From assembly GCA_026400835.1 (NCBI GenBank), contig JAPLOA010000112.1, positions 1 through 46,605 of the forward strand: 46,605 bases of DNA, given 5' to 3'. Both the position numbers and the translations under genes were made by a program. Every line of letters starts with the position of its first letter. Positions within the stretch are counted from its first letter, which is position 1. Source of the stretch: Planctomycetales bacterium. Its GTDB lineage: Bacteria; Planctomycetota; Planctomycetia; Planctomycetales; Planctomycetaceae. This document shows positions 7,873 to 15,566 of this stretch, piece by piece. The notes beneath the pieces were generated by a model. It saw only the letters and a program-made list of their open reading frames with translations, was not told the origin of the DNA and ran no database searches.

Positions 7873-8518
7873 GATCGCCAGCAGTCCCGCGATTTCCTGT
7901 AAGCTTGTCTAATGTCGACGAATCCATCCGTTCTTTTCCCATTGCTGCAAGCTCATCCGTATCTCCGATCACGAAATACTTTGACGCTGACAAGACGGTC
8001 GATACAAAGTGATCGCCCGCATCACGTCGTTTCGCGAACTCACTCTCCGTCATCACAACGGGATTCAACTCCCTGCCCAGTTGCTGCGATACGCCAGACA
8101 GTCGTGCCACCAGTTGCCGCAGCGAAACTTCACCGATCACCAAAAGATCAATGTCGCTCTCTGAAGTCTCGCTGCCGCTGGCTAGAGAACCAAACACAAA
8201 AGCGACACGAATTGATTCCGTGCCAAGGGCTTCATGAATCACATCCGCCAGACCACTTGTCTTGAGAACCAGACCTCGAATTTCCGCGTACAACGGGTGA
8301 GCGGTATTGGCTCGATAGTAAGTCCGATTGCCACTCACTCGAGTCTGTACCAAGCCAAGGCTTTCCAGATTCTTCAGCTCCTGACGCACCGTCGAAACTG
8401 AAAACCCGGCCCGCCTCTCCAAATCCCGAACGTGTAGCTCCTGTCGGTTAAGTCCGAACAAAAGCCGAAACAATTCGGCCCTCACACCCGAAGATAGCAG
8501 TTTCGAAAGCGTACTCAT
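7862..8518 (-). CDS. MNT-type nucleotidyltransferase with N-terminal winged helix
   Basis: Residues 1-75 form a winged-helix DNA-binding domain (VRDLERRAGFSVSTVRQELK, then LVQTRVSGNRTYYRAN for the wing). Residues 100-215 form a minimal nucleotidyltransferase: GS at 110-111 and the metal-binding D122-x-D124 in SESDIDLLV. In HEPN/MNT systems such proteins neutralise the HEPN partner, in known cases by AMP transfer. The HTH suggests it also represses its own operon. Its promoter region has TATAAT at 8527-8532, only eight bases before the ATG, with a 16-bp palindrome beside it. The length of 218 residues fits an HTH-MNT fusion. Confidence 0.85.
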   Translation of the reverse strand: MSTLSKLLSSGVRAELFRLLFGLNRQELHVRDLERRAGFSVSTVRQELKNLESLGLVQTRVSGNRTYYRANTAHPLYAEIRGLVLKTSGLADVIHEALGTESIRVAFVFGSLASGSETSESDIDLLVIGEVSLRQLVARLSGVSQQLGRELNPVVMTESEFAKRRDAGDHFVSTVLSASKYFVIGDTDELAAMGKERMDSSTLDKLTGNRGTAGDRGP

Positions 8519-8526
8519 ACTGAGCG

Positions 8527-8548
8527 ATTATACCGCGCAATTGTGCGG
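8527..8548 (-). promoter_or_regulatory. -10 box and adjoining operator-like palindrome of the HEPN/MNT operon
   Basis: On the minus strand TATAAT occupies 8532-8527 and the ATG follows after eight bases, so the transcript would be nearly leaderless. Bases 8533-8548 form a palindrome (CCGCGCAATTGTGCGG, 7 of 8 pairs) in the -35/-10 spacer. No good -35 is visible, as expected for a regulated promoter. Confidence 0.5.
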
Positions 8549-8632
8549 CTTTATAGCTCATTCTTTCGGAATCTGCATGACGCGAACCCGGCTGGAAAGG
8601 GTGGCCGATAGGAACCGTCGGCAGTACAGGTC

Positions 8633-9163
8633 TCAGAACGACTGCGGCGGGCTCTTCACGGGAATTGGCTGCGGTTGCTGCTGGCGGTAGAGACCGTTGG
8701 GCATTCCCTGACCGTGCGTCTGGTAAAACTGCGGGGCACTGAGATTGGATACCGGCTGAGAAAGCATGTAACCGGACGGCTCCGAGGAACCTCGCATCGC
8801 GGACAAGCTCTGCACGATGGTCACAACAGCCAGTGACAGCGAGCACACACTTAGAGCTGCAACCTGGACATTAAACCGGCGAGCCAACGCCGGGGATGTC
8901 CGACGCTGTTGAATCTTCTGAGACACATTGGCCCAAACAGATCGATCTGTCGAACCAGACTCCGGTCGAGTCGCAGGGTCATCTCGCAGAACATACAGGG
9001 CGTTCATTGCTCGAGATGTCTCGGTATGATACACGCGGCATTCACCGCAATGCTCCATATGACCGGCCAACAGACCCTCTTCCTCCGCTCGCAGGTCATT
9101 CCCGACGTCCAGATGGATCAGATGTCGTGCGTCAGAACATTCCATAGTGGCATCCCGTATCAC
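8633..9163 (-). CDS. Zinc-finger anti-sigma factor
   Basis: The N-terminal domain is an anti-sigma zinc finger: H35-x3-C39-x2-C42 (GHMEHCGECRVY). A single membrane helix follows at about residues 99-120 (VAALSVCSLSLAVVTIVQ), then a tail rich in Gln and Pro that would lie outside the cytoplasm. It starts 17 bp after the stop of the ECF sigma gene, and such pairs are nearly always cognate: the membrane-bound factor holds the sigma until an envelope signal frees it. ATGs at 9163 and 9145 are both possible. The tail has no recognisable sensor domain. The signal is unknown. Confidence 0.85.
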   Translation of the reverse strand: MIRDATMECSDARHLIHLDVGNDLRAEEEGLLAGHMEHCGECRVYHTETSRAMNALYVLRDDPATRPESGSTDRSVWANVSQKIQQRRTSPALARRFNVQVAALSVCSLSLAVVTIVQSLSAMRGSSEPSGYMLSQPVSNLSAPQFYQTHGQGMPNGLYRQQQPQPIPVKSPPQSF

Positions 9164-9180
9164 TCAGAACCAAACTCAAA

Positions 9181-9837
9181 TCACTCTTCCGAACCTGCTT
9201 GCCCCCGGCTTGTGCGGCGTTCTCGACGCTCCCACGATTCCTTAAACATCTTGCGAGCTTCCGCCAGTCGCCAGCGAATCGTGGCTTCACTGCGATCCGT
9301 AATCGCAGCCACTTCCGATGTGCAAAAGCCTTCCAGATCTCGCAAAATCAAAACCGTGCGATACGCCTCGGGTATCTCGGCCAGCACCATCTGCACTTCC
9401 TGAGACAGATCCAGCTCAGCGCGAGGATCAGCCATGGACGGATCCAACGGACGATCCTGACCCACGTCCGAAAACAATGACCACCGACCTCGACGACGCA
9501 CCTTTCGCAGATGATCGTAAGTCAGATTCACCGCCAGCCGGAATAACCAGGGACCAAATCGTCGAGCCGGATCGAACTGTTCTATTCGCTCGAAGGCCCG
9601 AAGAAACGACTCCTGCACCAAATCCGTCGCCTGCTCAAGATCCAGAACAAATCGTCGCACAACCTTGAGCACGCGGCGTTCGTACCGCAAAACAAGCTCT
9701 CCAAACGCGTCATGATCCCCGTTTCGAGCCGCATGGACCAAGCGCACCTCGCTCGCGGACGGAGCTTCGCCGTTTTCGGGCGAATCCGCTGCGTCGAGTG
9801 ACAGGTCTTCTGCATCCGACTCGGACATTCTAAGCAT
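9181..9837 (-). CDS. ECF sigma factor
   Basis: Sigma region 2 is clear in AFGELVLRYERRVLKVVRRF and DLVQESFLRAFERIEQFDP, followed by FGPWLFRLAVNLTYDHLRK. Region 4 is AEIPEAYRTVLILRDLEGF and SEATIRWRLAEARKMF, the helix-turn-helix that reads the -35 element. There is no region 3 or 1.1, as expected for the extracytoplasmic-function group. I chose the ATG at 9837 because AGGAAAGG lies just upstream; the frame opens further up at 9960, but that start would coincide with a TTGACA-like sequence. From 9837 the protein has 218 residues. It drives RNA polymerase to its own regulon, probably including this operon. Confidence 0.93.
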   Translation of the reverse strand: MLRMSESDAEDLSLDAADSPENGEAPSASEVRLVHAARNGDHDAFGELVLRYERRVLKVVRRFVLDLEQATDLVQESFLRAFERIEQFDPARRFGPWLFRLAVNLTYDHLRKVRRRGRWSLFSDVGQDRPLDPSMADPRAELDLSQEVQMVLAEIPEAYRTVLILRDLEGFCTSEVAAITDRSEATIRWRLAEARKMFKESWERRERRTSRGQAGSEE

Positions 9838-10011
9838 TTCGAGGCCTTTCCTGCGTGTTTTACGAGGTCCAGCCGGTTTCTGTTGGAGAATTCTGCCCGT
9901 CTGACGACACTTTTTCTGTCGCCACCTGTGCCAAAGAATAGCCGATCCTGAGTCTGTCAACGAGCGTGATTTGCGGTAGGATGGGCGCTAACGGCAAACC
10001 AAAACCCAAGG

Positions 10012-11067
10012 ATGAACGAAGTGAAGACGGATGTCCCGGCTCTGAAACGATTCGCGAACCTGCCGGCCCCCGGCTGGCTGGCCGTTTCACGCGGAGCCGG
10101 ATTTGGACTGGCGATTCTGCTTGGCCTCAATCTGATGGAGGTCTTCGTACATTCCACCAGTGCCGTCGAAAACTGGCTGACCGATCTCCGCCCGCTGTCT
10201 CAGCCGATGGGGATCACGGTGCTGGCGATGGCCTCGACTTCGCTTCTGATGTTTGGCATGCGGCCAGCTTTACCCGGACCTGTCCAATTCGCCACGTTCG
10301 TATTCGTCGCGGTCTTCACAGGTTTCTGCGGGCGAGAACTCTGGCAGATCTCCCGAATCGAGTCTGAGCCCGATCGAACGATGGCCATGATTCAGCCGTT
10401 GGGGATACTGATGCTGTTCGCCGTATCGGCTGTTGGAATTCTGGCGGGCAATTCCGATACGGCTCGAGGTCACTCGTCGTGGATTGCGATCTTCGTCAGT
10501 ACAATCCTGACGATTCTGTGCTTTGCAATCGTGATTGTGCAATCCGGAGGTCTGTCCGATGTGAAACCGGCTGAATCCGTGCCAACGGTCATGGTCATCG
10601 GTGGCCAACAAGCAGCAAACGGAAATCTCTCTGAAGAATTGTCAGACCGAGTCACCACGGGCTGTCGCCTGATCACCGACAAATCCGGAGATCGACTGCT
10701 GCTGGCTGGCAGCTCTGAAACCCTGGCAATGCAGGCATTAGCTCTGGAATCCAAAGTGCCAGAGGAAAAGATCGATGTGAACTCGGAGAGCGGAGATCTC
10801 GAATCCGCCATTCGGATCGCGACGGCATCGACGAAAGACCAGTCCGACAACAGAGTCATCATTGTGAGTCACTGGTTTGAGCTGGCAAGAATTCGTATCG
10901 CCGCCAAACGTGATGGGCTTCAGGTAACGGCTATCGCCGCCGAGCAGAAGCATGCTCTGTTCAGCCAAAACCTGCGCGTGGCCCGAGAAGTAGTCTCGCT
11001 GTTGAAATCATTATGCGAACCGACCATTGCTTATCTTCTCAATAGTCCGGCTGGCCCAGCAAACTAA
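10012..11067 (+). CDS. Membrane protein with C-terminal DUF218 (YdcF)-like domain
   Basis: About five hydrophobic helices fill residues 28-175 (for example GLAILLGLNLMEVFV, FATFVFVAVFTGFCG and IAIFVSTILTILCFAIVIV). The rest, about 190-345, has the pattern of the DUF218/YdcF family: PTVMVIGG, then LSDRVTTGCRLI, DRLLLAGS, VPEEKIDV, AIRIATA and NRVIIVSHWFELARI. DUF218 proteins are thought to act in envelope biogenesis, but biochemistry is poorly known. It is divergent from the ECF sigma operon across 174 bp, so the two may share control. Sequence conservation to DUF218 is by pattern only. Confidence 0.6.
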   Translation: MNEVKTDVPALKRFANLPAPGWLAVSRGAGFGLAILLGLNLMEVFVHSTSAVENWLTDLRPLSQPMGITVLAMASTSLLMFGMRPALPGPVQFATFVFVAVFTGFCGRELWQISRIESEPDRTMAMIQPLGILMLFAVSAVGILAGNSDTARGHSSWIAIFVSTILTILCFAIVIVQSGGLSDVKPAESVPTVMVIGGQQAANGNLSEELSDRVTTGCRLITDKSGDRLLLAGSSETLAMQALALESKVPEEKIDVNSESGDLESAIRIATASTKDQSDNRVIIVSHWFELARIRIAAKRDGLQVTAIAAEQKHALFSQNLRVAREVVSLLKSLCEPTIAYLLNSPAGPAN

Positions 11068-11299
11068 CGCTGCTCTCCCGACGATAAGCCGAACGTAAAC
11101 CAGAGTGTTACCGTAGTGAGCCGATTGGCGATAGCCGTCGGTGACAGTCGGAAAGAACACTATCACCCGTGGCGAGTGTCATTCGGCTCACAGGTATGCC
11201 TGGAGACAGTCCTCAGAGACCCTGACGTTCCGAATGAAGCAGTTCATCCCAGGTCAGCACAAACCAGAATCGAAAAAGCTCACACAGGCTGTGCAGGCA

Positions 11300-11461
11300 C
11301 TACTTCTTCACCAGCCGACCTCGATGCTTCTCCACGGTCTTTACACTGAGCTGCAGCTGATGAGCCACGGTTTTGTTGGGCAACCCGCTCGTCACAAGCG
11401 GCATCACCTGAAGCTCCGCGAAACCGGCTGCTCTTACGTTTGTTGTGTCCTTCAGCATCAT
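11300..11461 (-). pseudogene. Remnant of a LuxR-type response regulator (HTH only)
   Basis: On the minus strand 53 codons read ELQVMPLVTSGLPNKTVAHQ followed by LQLSVKTVEKHRGRLVKK and a TAG at 11300-11302. This is a LuxR/FixJ-type helix-turn-helix, close to the GLPNKxVAxxLxLSVKTVExHR consensus. The receiver domain is missing and the family's usual residues after the last helix are cut by the stop. An ATG at 11461 is in frame, but no ribosome-binding site is apparent. It is best read as a decayed fragment. The remainder of the gap (11068-11299 and 11462-11604) holds nothing I recognise. Confidence 0.65.
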
Positions 11462-11604
11462 CCCATATGACTGCGTTCGATGGCTCAGTGGCTGTCAGTG
11501 CAACACCCTCTTGTTACCACGGTGTTCCACTGCACCTCGACGTCATGGTATGAGCATCCTCACAAAAACGTATGGCCGGTTTCCGGCATCACCGCTTGAT
11601 TCTC

Positions 11605-13152
11605 TCATGGTTCCGTCAGCAGCGGAGCCCACAATCCTGGCTGAACTTCGGGAATCTCTCCCGAAGCAGGAAGCGTCGTCTTCACCGCCTCGTGCATCAG
11701 CGTTGCCAACTGCTCCATCGTCTTGCTGTGATCGGCATGGTCTGCCAGATTTGTCAGCTCCCGCGGATCGGTGTCGTGATCATAGAGCTCTCGTCCCTTC
11801 TGGCCGCCATCCCATTCCGTATAACGCCAACGCTCTGTGCGGAGACTGTAGCCGAAGTACCGCCCGTCATTTGCAGCCGGGTTCGACTTGCCTGAAGCTT
11901 CTGCACCCTTCTTGTTCTTCTGCTGTACACCACCACCGCCTCGAGTCACCTGAGTCAAAGCCCAGCCGCGGCCGGTCTGAGCATTATCCCTCAGCATCGG
12001 AACGAGGCTCTGTCCCTGCAGATTGGTCGGCGGCGTGACTCCACACAATTCAGCCAGCGTCGGGAACAAATCAACCTGCGAAACGGGGGCTGAAACGACT
12101 CCACCGGCACTGCCTGCTCCCGGCGCAACAATCAACATTGGAACGCGAGCACTCTCTTCGAACAAGCTCATTTTCTGCCAAAGTCCATGCTCGCCCATGT
12201 GATAGCCATGATCGCTCGTAAACACGATCACGGTCTTCTCGGCGAGACCATGACGATCCAGTGACTCGATCACTCGCCCAACCTGAGCATCCATAAAACT
12301 GATGCTGGCGTAGTAAGCCTGGCGAGCCTGACGGCGCTGCTCATCAGTCATCGTGTTCTGCTCCTTCTTCTGACTACCGAGCCCGGCCTCCGGAATATCT
12401 GCGCGATCTGCTTCGACTCCTTCCACAACCGGCATGGCATTCACGTCGTACATGTCGAACCAGGGACGTTGAGGAGCAACATACGGCGTATGAGGTCGAA
12501 AGAAACCAACCGCCAGAAAGAACGGACGCTGCTTGTCCCGAGCACATCGTTCCAGCACCCAGTCCGCATCTTTGACCATTATCGCATCCGTATGATGTTC
12601 ATCACTTTTGGGCGATGCGTACCAGCTAAGCGTTCCGCCGAATTGGTTCGGCACAAGACTGGTGATGTGCGGATGCTCTTCCAGTCGATCCACTCCGGCC
12701 GGGTTTAATTCCAGTTCCCACGAGCCCGGATCATCATGACCATTGGTACCGATCGAGTTCGGAACGTTGTAGTGATAAAGCTTTCCAATGCGAGCCGCGA
12801 AGTATCCTTGCTGCCGAAACGCCTGAGACATACTCAACTGGTTGGGAATCGTCTGACGAAAAACCAGGCCATTGGTCTGAATGCCTGTGCTGTTCGGATA
12901 GAGCCCGGTCAGCATCGAATTGCGACTTGGACCACACAACGGAAACGCACAGTAAGCTCGATCGAATCGCACGCCACGAGCTGCCAGTCGATCGATATTG
13001 GGCGTCTTGACCATCGGATCGCCGTAACAGCCGAGAAGATTATTCAGATCGTCGGAGATAATAAACAGCACATTCCGACGCTGATCAGCCGCGCGAGCCG
13101 CGGGCGAAATGATCGCCATCAGCAAAAGAAAAGTCAGGATCGGTCGCAGCAT
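11605..13152 (-). CDS. Exported sulfatase, iduronate-2-sulfatase-like
   Basis: The enzyme would cleave sulfate esters, probably from carbohydrates, outside the cytoplasm. A signal peptide (MLRPILTFLLLMAIISPAAR) is followed by the metal-binding RRNVLFIISDDLNNLLGCYG with D34 and D35. The catalytic site CGPSR contains C73, which must be converted to formylglycine by a separate maturase not in the window. Later motifs include IGKLYHY, FFRPHTPYVAP and FTSDHGYHMGEHGLW. The order and the SDDLNNLLGCYG start match iduronate-2-sulfatase-type enzymes. The length of 515 residues is normal. It stands alone between a remnant region and the cytochrome operon. The substrate is not determined. Confidence 0.9.
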   Translation of the reverse strand: MLRPILTFLLLMAIISPAARAADQRRNVLFIISDDLNNLLGCYGDPMVKTPNIDRLAARGVRFDRAYCAFPLCGPSRNSMLTGLYPNSTGIQTNGLVFRQTIPNQLSMSQAFRQQGYFAARIGKLYHYNVPNSIGTNGHDDPGSWELELNPAGVDRLEEHPHITSLVPNQFGGTLSWYASPKSDEHHTDAIMVKDADWVLERCARDKQRPFFLAVGFFRPHTPYVAPQRPWFDMYDVNAMPVVEGVEADRADIPEAGLGSQKKEQNTMTDEQRRQARQAYYASISFMDAQVGRVIESLDRHGLAEKTVIVFTSDHGYHMGEHGLWQKMSLFEESARVPMLIVAPGAGSAGGVVSAPVSQVDLFPTLAELCGVTPPTNLQGQSLVPMLRDNAQTGRGWALTQVTRGGGGVQQKNKKGAEASGKSNPAANDGRYFGYSLRTERWRYTEWDGGQKGRELYDHDTDPRELTNLADHADHSKTMEQLATLMHEAVKTTLPASGEIPEVQPGLWAPLLTEP

Positions 13153-13347
13153 TGATGAACACTCCTGGAAACCAGTGGGATTGGATCAGGGACGAGGTGA
13201 AACCGGCGAAATACGCGCGGCAGTTTGAGATTACCCAAGCGAAAAGAAAAGTCTCCACGGCAAGATGAGGCCGCTCTTTTGACGCAGCACGTTGACATCC
13301 ATGGCCGTCTGCTGCACCATCCGTACAAGCAGACTGTTGATTTCGTG

Positions 13348-13411
13348 GTTTACCGCCCAGCTGGAGGCGCCGGCTTTTCTTTCGGCCGGTGCCTCCGGCT
13401 GGGCAGTAAAC
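13348..13411. repeat. Long inverted repeat (27-bp arms)
   Basis: Arms 13348-13374 and 13385-13411 pair at 24 of 27 positions around a 10-base T-rich loop. The left arm recurs nearly unchanged at 19568-19594, marking a dispersed family. It lies in the 375-bp gap (13153-13527) between the sulfatase and the propeller/cytochrome gene; I see no gene in that gap. Confidence 0.8.
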
Positions 13412-13527
13412 AGAAGTCCGCAGGATGGGACTCATGCAGCAAGAAGGGCAGGGCACTCGACAACGCCAGGCCTGCTGACGCGTTACCAAAGATCCCGCCT
13501 CCGTTGTTCGCCTACCGGAATCTCTTT

Positions 13528-15390
13528 ATGACTCTGTCTCGATCAATTACTCAGGTGGCATGTGCTTGCCTCGCCATTGCGATTTCGGTGACTCCAGAGG
13601 CCCAGGCCCAGACGCGATCCGCCGGACTTCTGAACTTCAGCAGCGACGGCAGTCTGGTCGCGTGCTCGAATCGAGATAGTGGCTCCGTCACGATCATGAG
13701 CTGGCCTGGGTTGACGGTGCTTCACGAAACACCCGTTGGTTCACATCCCGAAGGCGTCGCCTGGATCGGCAGCTCCAAAAACGTGGCGTGCTGTGTTTAC
13801 GGCGACGACAAGGTTGTCATCCTGAATGGCGAAACAGGCCAGATTGCAGAATCGATCGACGTCTTCGACGAACCTTATGGTGTCGTCAGCAATTCCAACG
13901 GTACGTCTCTGTTTGTAACACTGGAATATCCTGGTCAGCTCCTGAAGATCAACTCAGAATCTGGCACTGTCGATGCGTCATGGTCGGCCGGACACATGCC
14001 GCGAGGTCTCGCGATCAGCGCGGATAACAGCTTTCTGCTGGTGACGGAATATCTGACTTCGCGACTTCTGAAAGTGTCTGCGACCGACGGAAAGATTGAA
14101 CAATCCTGGGACGGCGCTTCAACAGACAACCTGTGCCGCCAGGTCGTTCTGGCACCAGGCGATCAGAAAGCTTACTTCACACATATCCGATCCCGAGTTG
14201 CAGCCGCGCACGGCAACGGTTCGATCTTCCCGTATGCGTCCGTCGCGCGTCTGACCGGTGAAAAAGCCGGTACTCGATTGCGAGTTCCGATGGACTCGCT
14301 GCGAGGTGCTCGTGTGACTGCCAATCCCTGGGACTGCGATGTGTCGGCCGATGGCAAGCAACTGGCGGTTGTCTTCGCTGGCACCAACGATCTGTACTTG
14401 TGCCGCATTGTGGGTGACGATTTTGTAGAACTGGATTACGACGGCGGCGTGCGTCTCGGTAACAATCCCCGCGCAGTTCGTTTCGCTCCGGACGGCAAGT
14501 CTGTTGTGATCTACAATGCGCTCGACTTTGAAGTTGTTGAATACAGCCTGGCAGACGGCAATCCAAAAGCTCGCGTGATCGTGACGAAAAATCCGCTGGG
14601 AGAAGAGCTGCTGCTCGGAAAACAATTGTTCTACACCGCGTTGCAGCCCATGTCGTCACGCAACTGGATTTCCTGTTCAAGCTGCCATCCGGACGGTGAT
14701 GCTGACGGCCGGACGTGGCAGCAGCCAGAAGGTCTGCGGAGTACTCAGCCGCTGGCCGGGCTCTCGTGGACTCATCCCGTGCATTGGTCTGCTGATCGCG
14801 ACGAGGTCCAGGACTTTGAGCATACTGTTCGAGGCAAACTGATGCAGGGACAGGGACTGCTGAAAGGATCGTTGCCGGAAGCGCTGGCCGCCCCTCTCAG
14901 TGGTCGCAGCAAAGCTCTTGATGCGATGGCCGCCTACACCAACTCACATAAATTCCCGATGAGCCCGCACGCGAAGAATGGTCTCAGCGACGCAGCAAAA
15001 CGCGGTAAAGAACTGTTCTTTTCCAATGCCACGAAATGTGCAACGTGCCATTCCGGCCCGGTCTTCAGTGATTCTCAGCCGAAGAGTGTCTCTGAGTTCG
15101 TCAAGCATGATGTGGGAACCGGTGAAGATGATCCGACGGAACTGATGAGCCATGCCTACGACACCCCAACGCTGCTCGGTGTTTATCGCTCCGCGCCTTA
15201 CCTGCATCATGGCAAAGCCGCGACGCTTGAAGAACTGCTGACGACGGCCAATAAAGGCGATAAGCATGGCACAACAAGTCAGCTCACAGAGAGCGAAGTA
15301 GCAGATCTGGTTGAGTTTCTGAAAGCACTGCCATACGAAGATCCAGAACCCGCTGCAAAGGCAGCCGGGCTGAAGCAGGTCTTGAAGTAG
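13528..15390 (+). CDS. Exported beta-propeller / dihaem cytochrome c protein
   Basis: A signal peptide (MTLSRSITQVACACLAIA) leads to a YVTN/NHL-type propeller at about residues 30-350, with repeats such as PEGVAWIGSS, EPYGVVSNSNGTSLF and PRGLAISADNSFLL. Two haem sites follow: CSSCH at residues 383-387 and CATCH at 504-508. The C-terminal half resembles MauG/cytochrome-c-peroxidase-like proteins (GKQLFYTA, GKELFFSNATKCATCH, YDTPTLLGVYRSAPYLHHG). Such fusions are thought to work in periplasmic electron transfer or oxidation. The ATG at 13528 is chosen because the frame upstream runs through the inverted repeat. It probably heads a set with the following cytochrome and esterase, although a repeat lies between. 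Confidence 0.85.
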   Translation: MTLSRSITQVACACLAIAISVTPEAQAQTRSAGLLNFSSDGSLVACSNRDSGSVTIMSWPGLTVLHETPVGSHPEGVAWIGSSKNVACCVYGDDKVVILNGETGQIAESIDVFDEPYGVVSNSNGTSLFVTLEYPGQLLKINSESGTVDASWSAGHMPRGLAISADNSFLLVTEYLTSRLLKVSATDGKIEQSWDGASTDNLCRQVVLAPGDQKAYFTHIRSRVAAAHGNGSIFPYASVARLTGEKAGTRLRVPMDSLRGARVTANPWDCDVSADGKQLAVVFAGTNDLYLCRIVGDDFVELDYDGGVRLGNNPRAVRFAPDGKSVVIYNALDFEVVEYSLADGNPKARVIVTKNPLGEELLLGKQLFYTALQPMSSRNWISCSSCHPDGDADGRTWQQPEGLRSTQPLAGLSWTHPVHWSADRDEVQDFEHTVRGKLMQGQGLLKGSLPEALAAPLSGRSKALDAMAAYTNSHKFPMSPHAKNGLSDAAKRGKELFFSNATKCATCHSGPVFSDSQPKSVSEFVKHDVGTGEDDPTELMSHAYDTPTLLGVYRSAPYLHHGKAATLEELLTTANKGDKHGTTSQLTESEVADLVEFLKALPYEDPEPAAKAAGLKQVLK

Positions 15391-15438
15391 TCAACTGCCG
15401 GAACTCGCTTAGTCGTTGCTGACTTGATGAGTCTTCAC

Positions 15439-15510
15439 AACCCGAAACGTCAGTGAGGGATCTATTTGCCGACGCTATTCACTCAACATCCCTCGCTGAC
15501 GCTTCGGGTT
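15439..15510. repeat. Inverted repeat, planctomycete intergenic type
   Basis: Arms 15439-15461 and 15488-15510 pair at 21 of 23 positions around a 26-base loop. The right arm reads CCTCGCTGACGCTTCGGGTT. Elements of this kind are, to my knowledge, abundant between genes in Rhodopirellula-like genomes. It lies between the propeller gene and the DUF1549/1553 gene. Confidence 0.75.
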
Positions 15511-15566
15511 ATGATTGTTTCAACACCCCACTCGATCCGGCGACATTCACCAGGTCTGCTTAAATC

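Noticed and set aside
9955-9960. TTGACA upstream of the ECF sigma gene as a sigma70 promoter
   Set aside because: The nearest -10-like TATTCT is only 14 bases away, and no better one is found at 16-18 bases.
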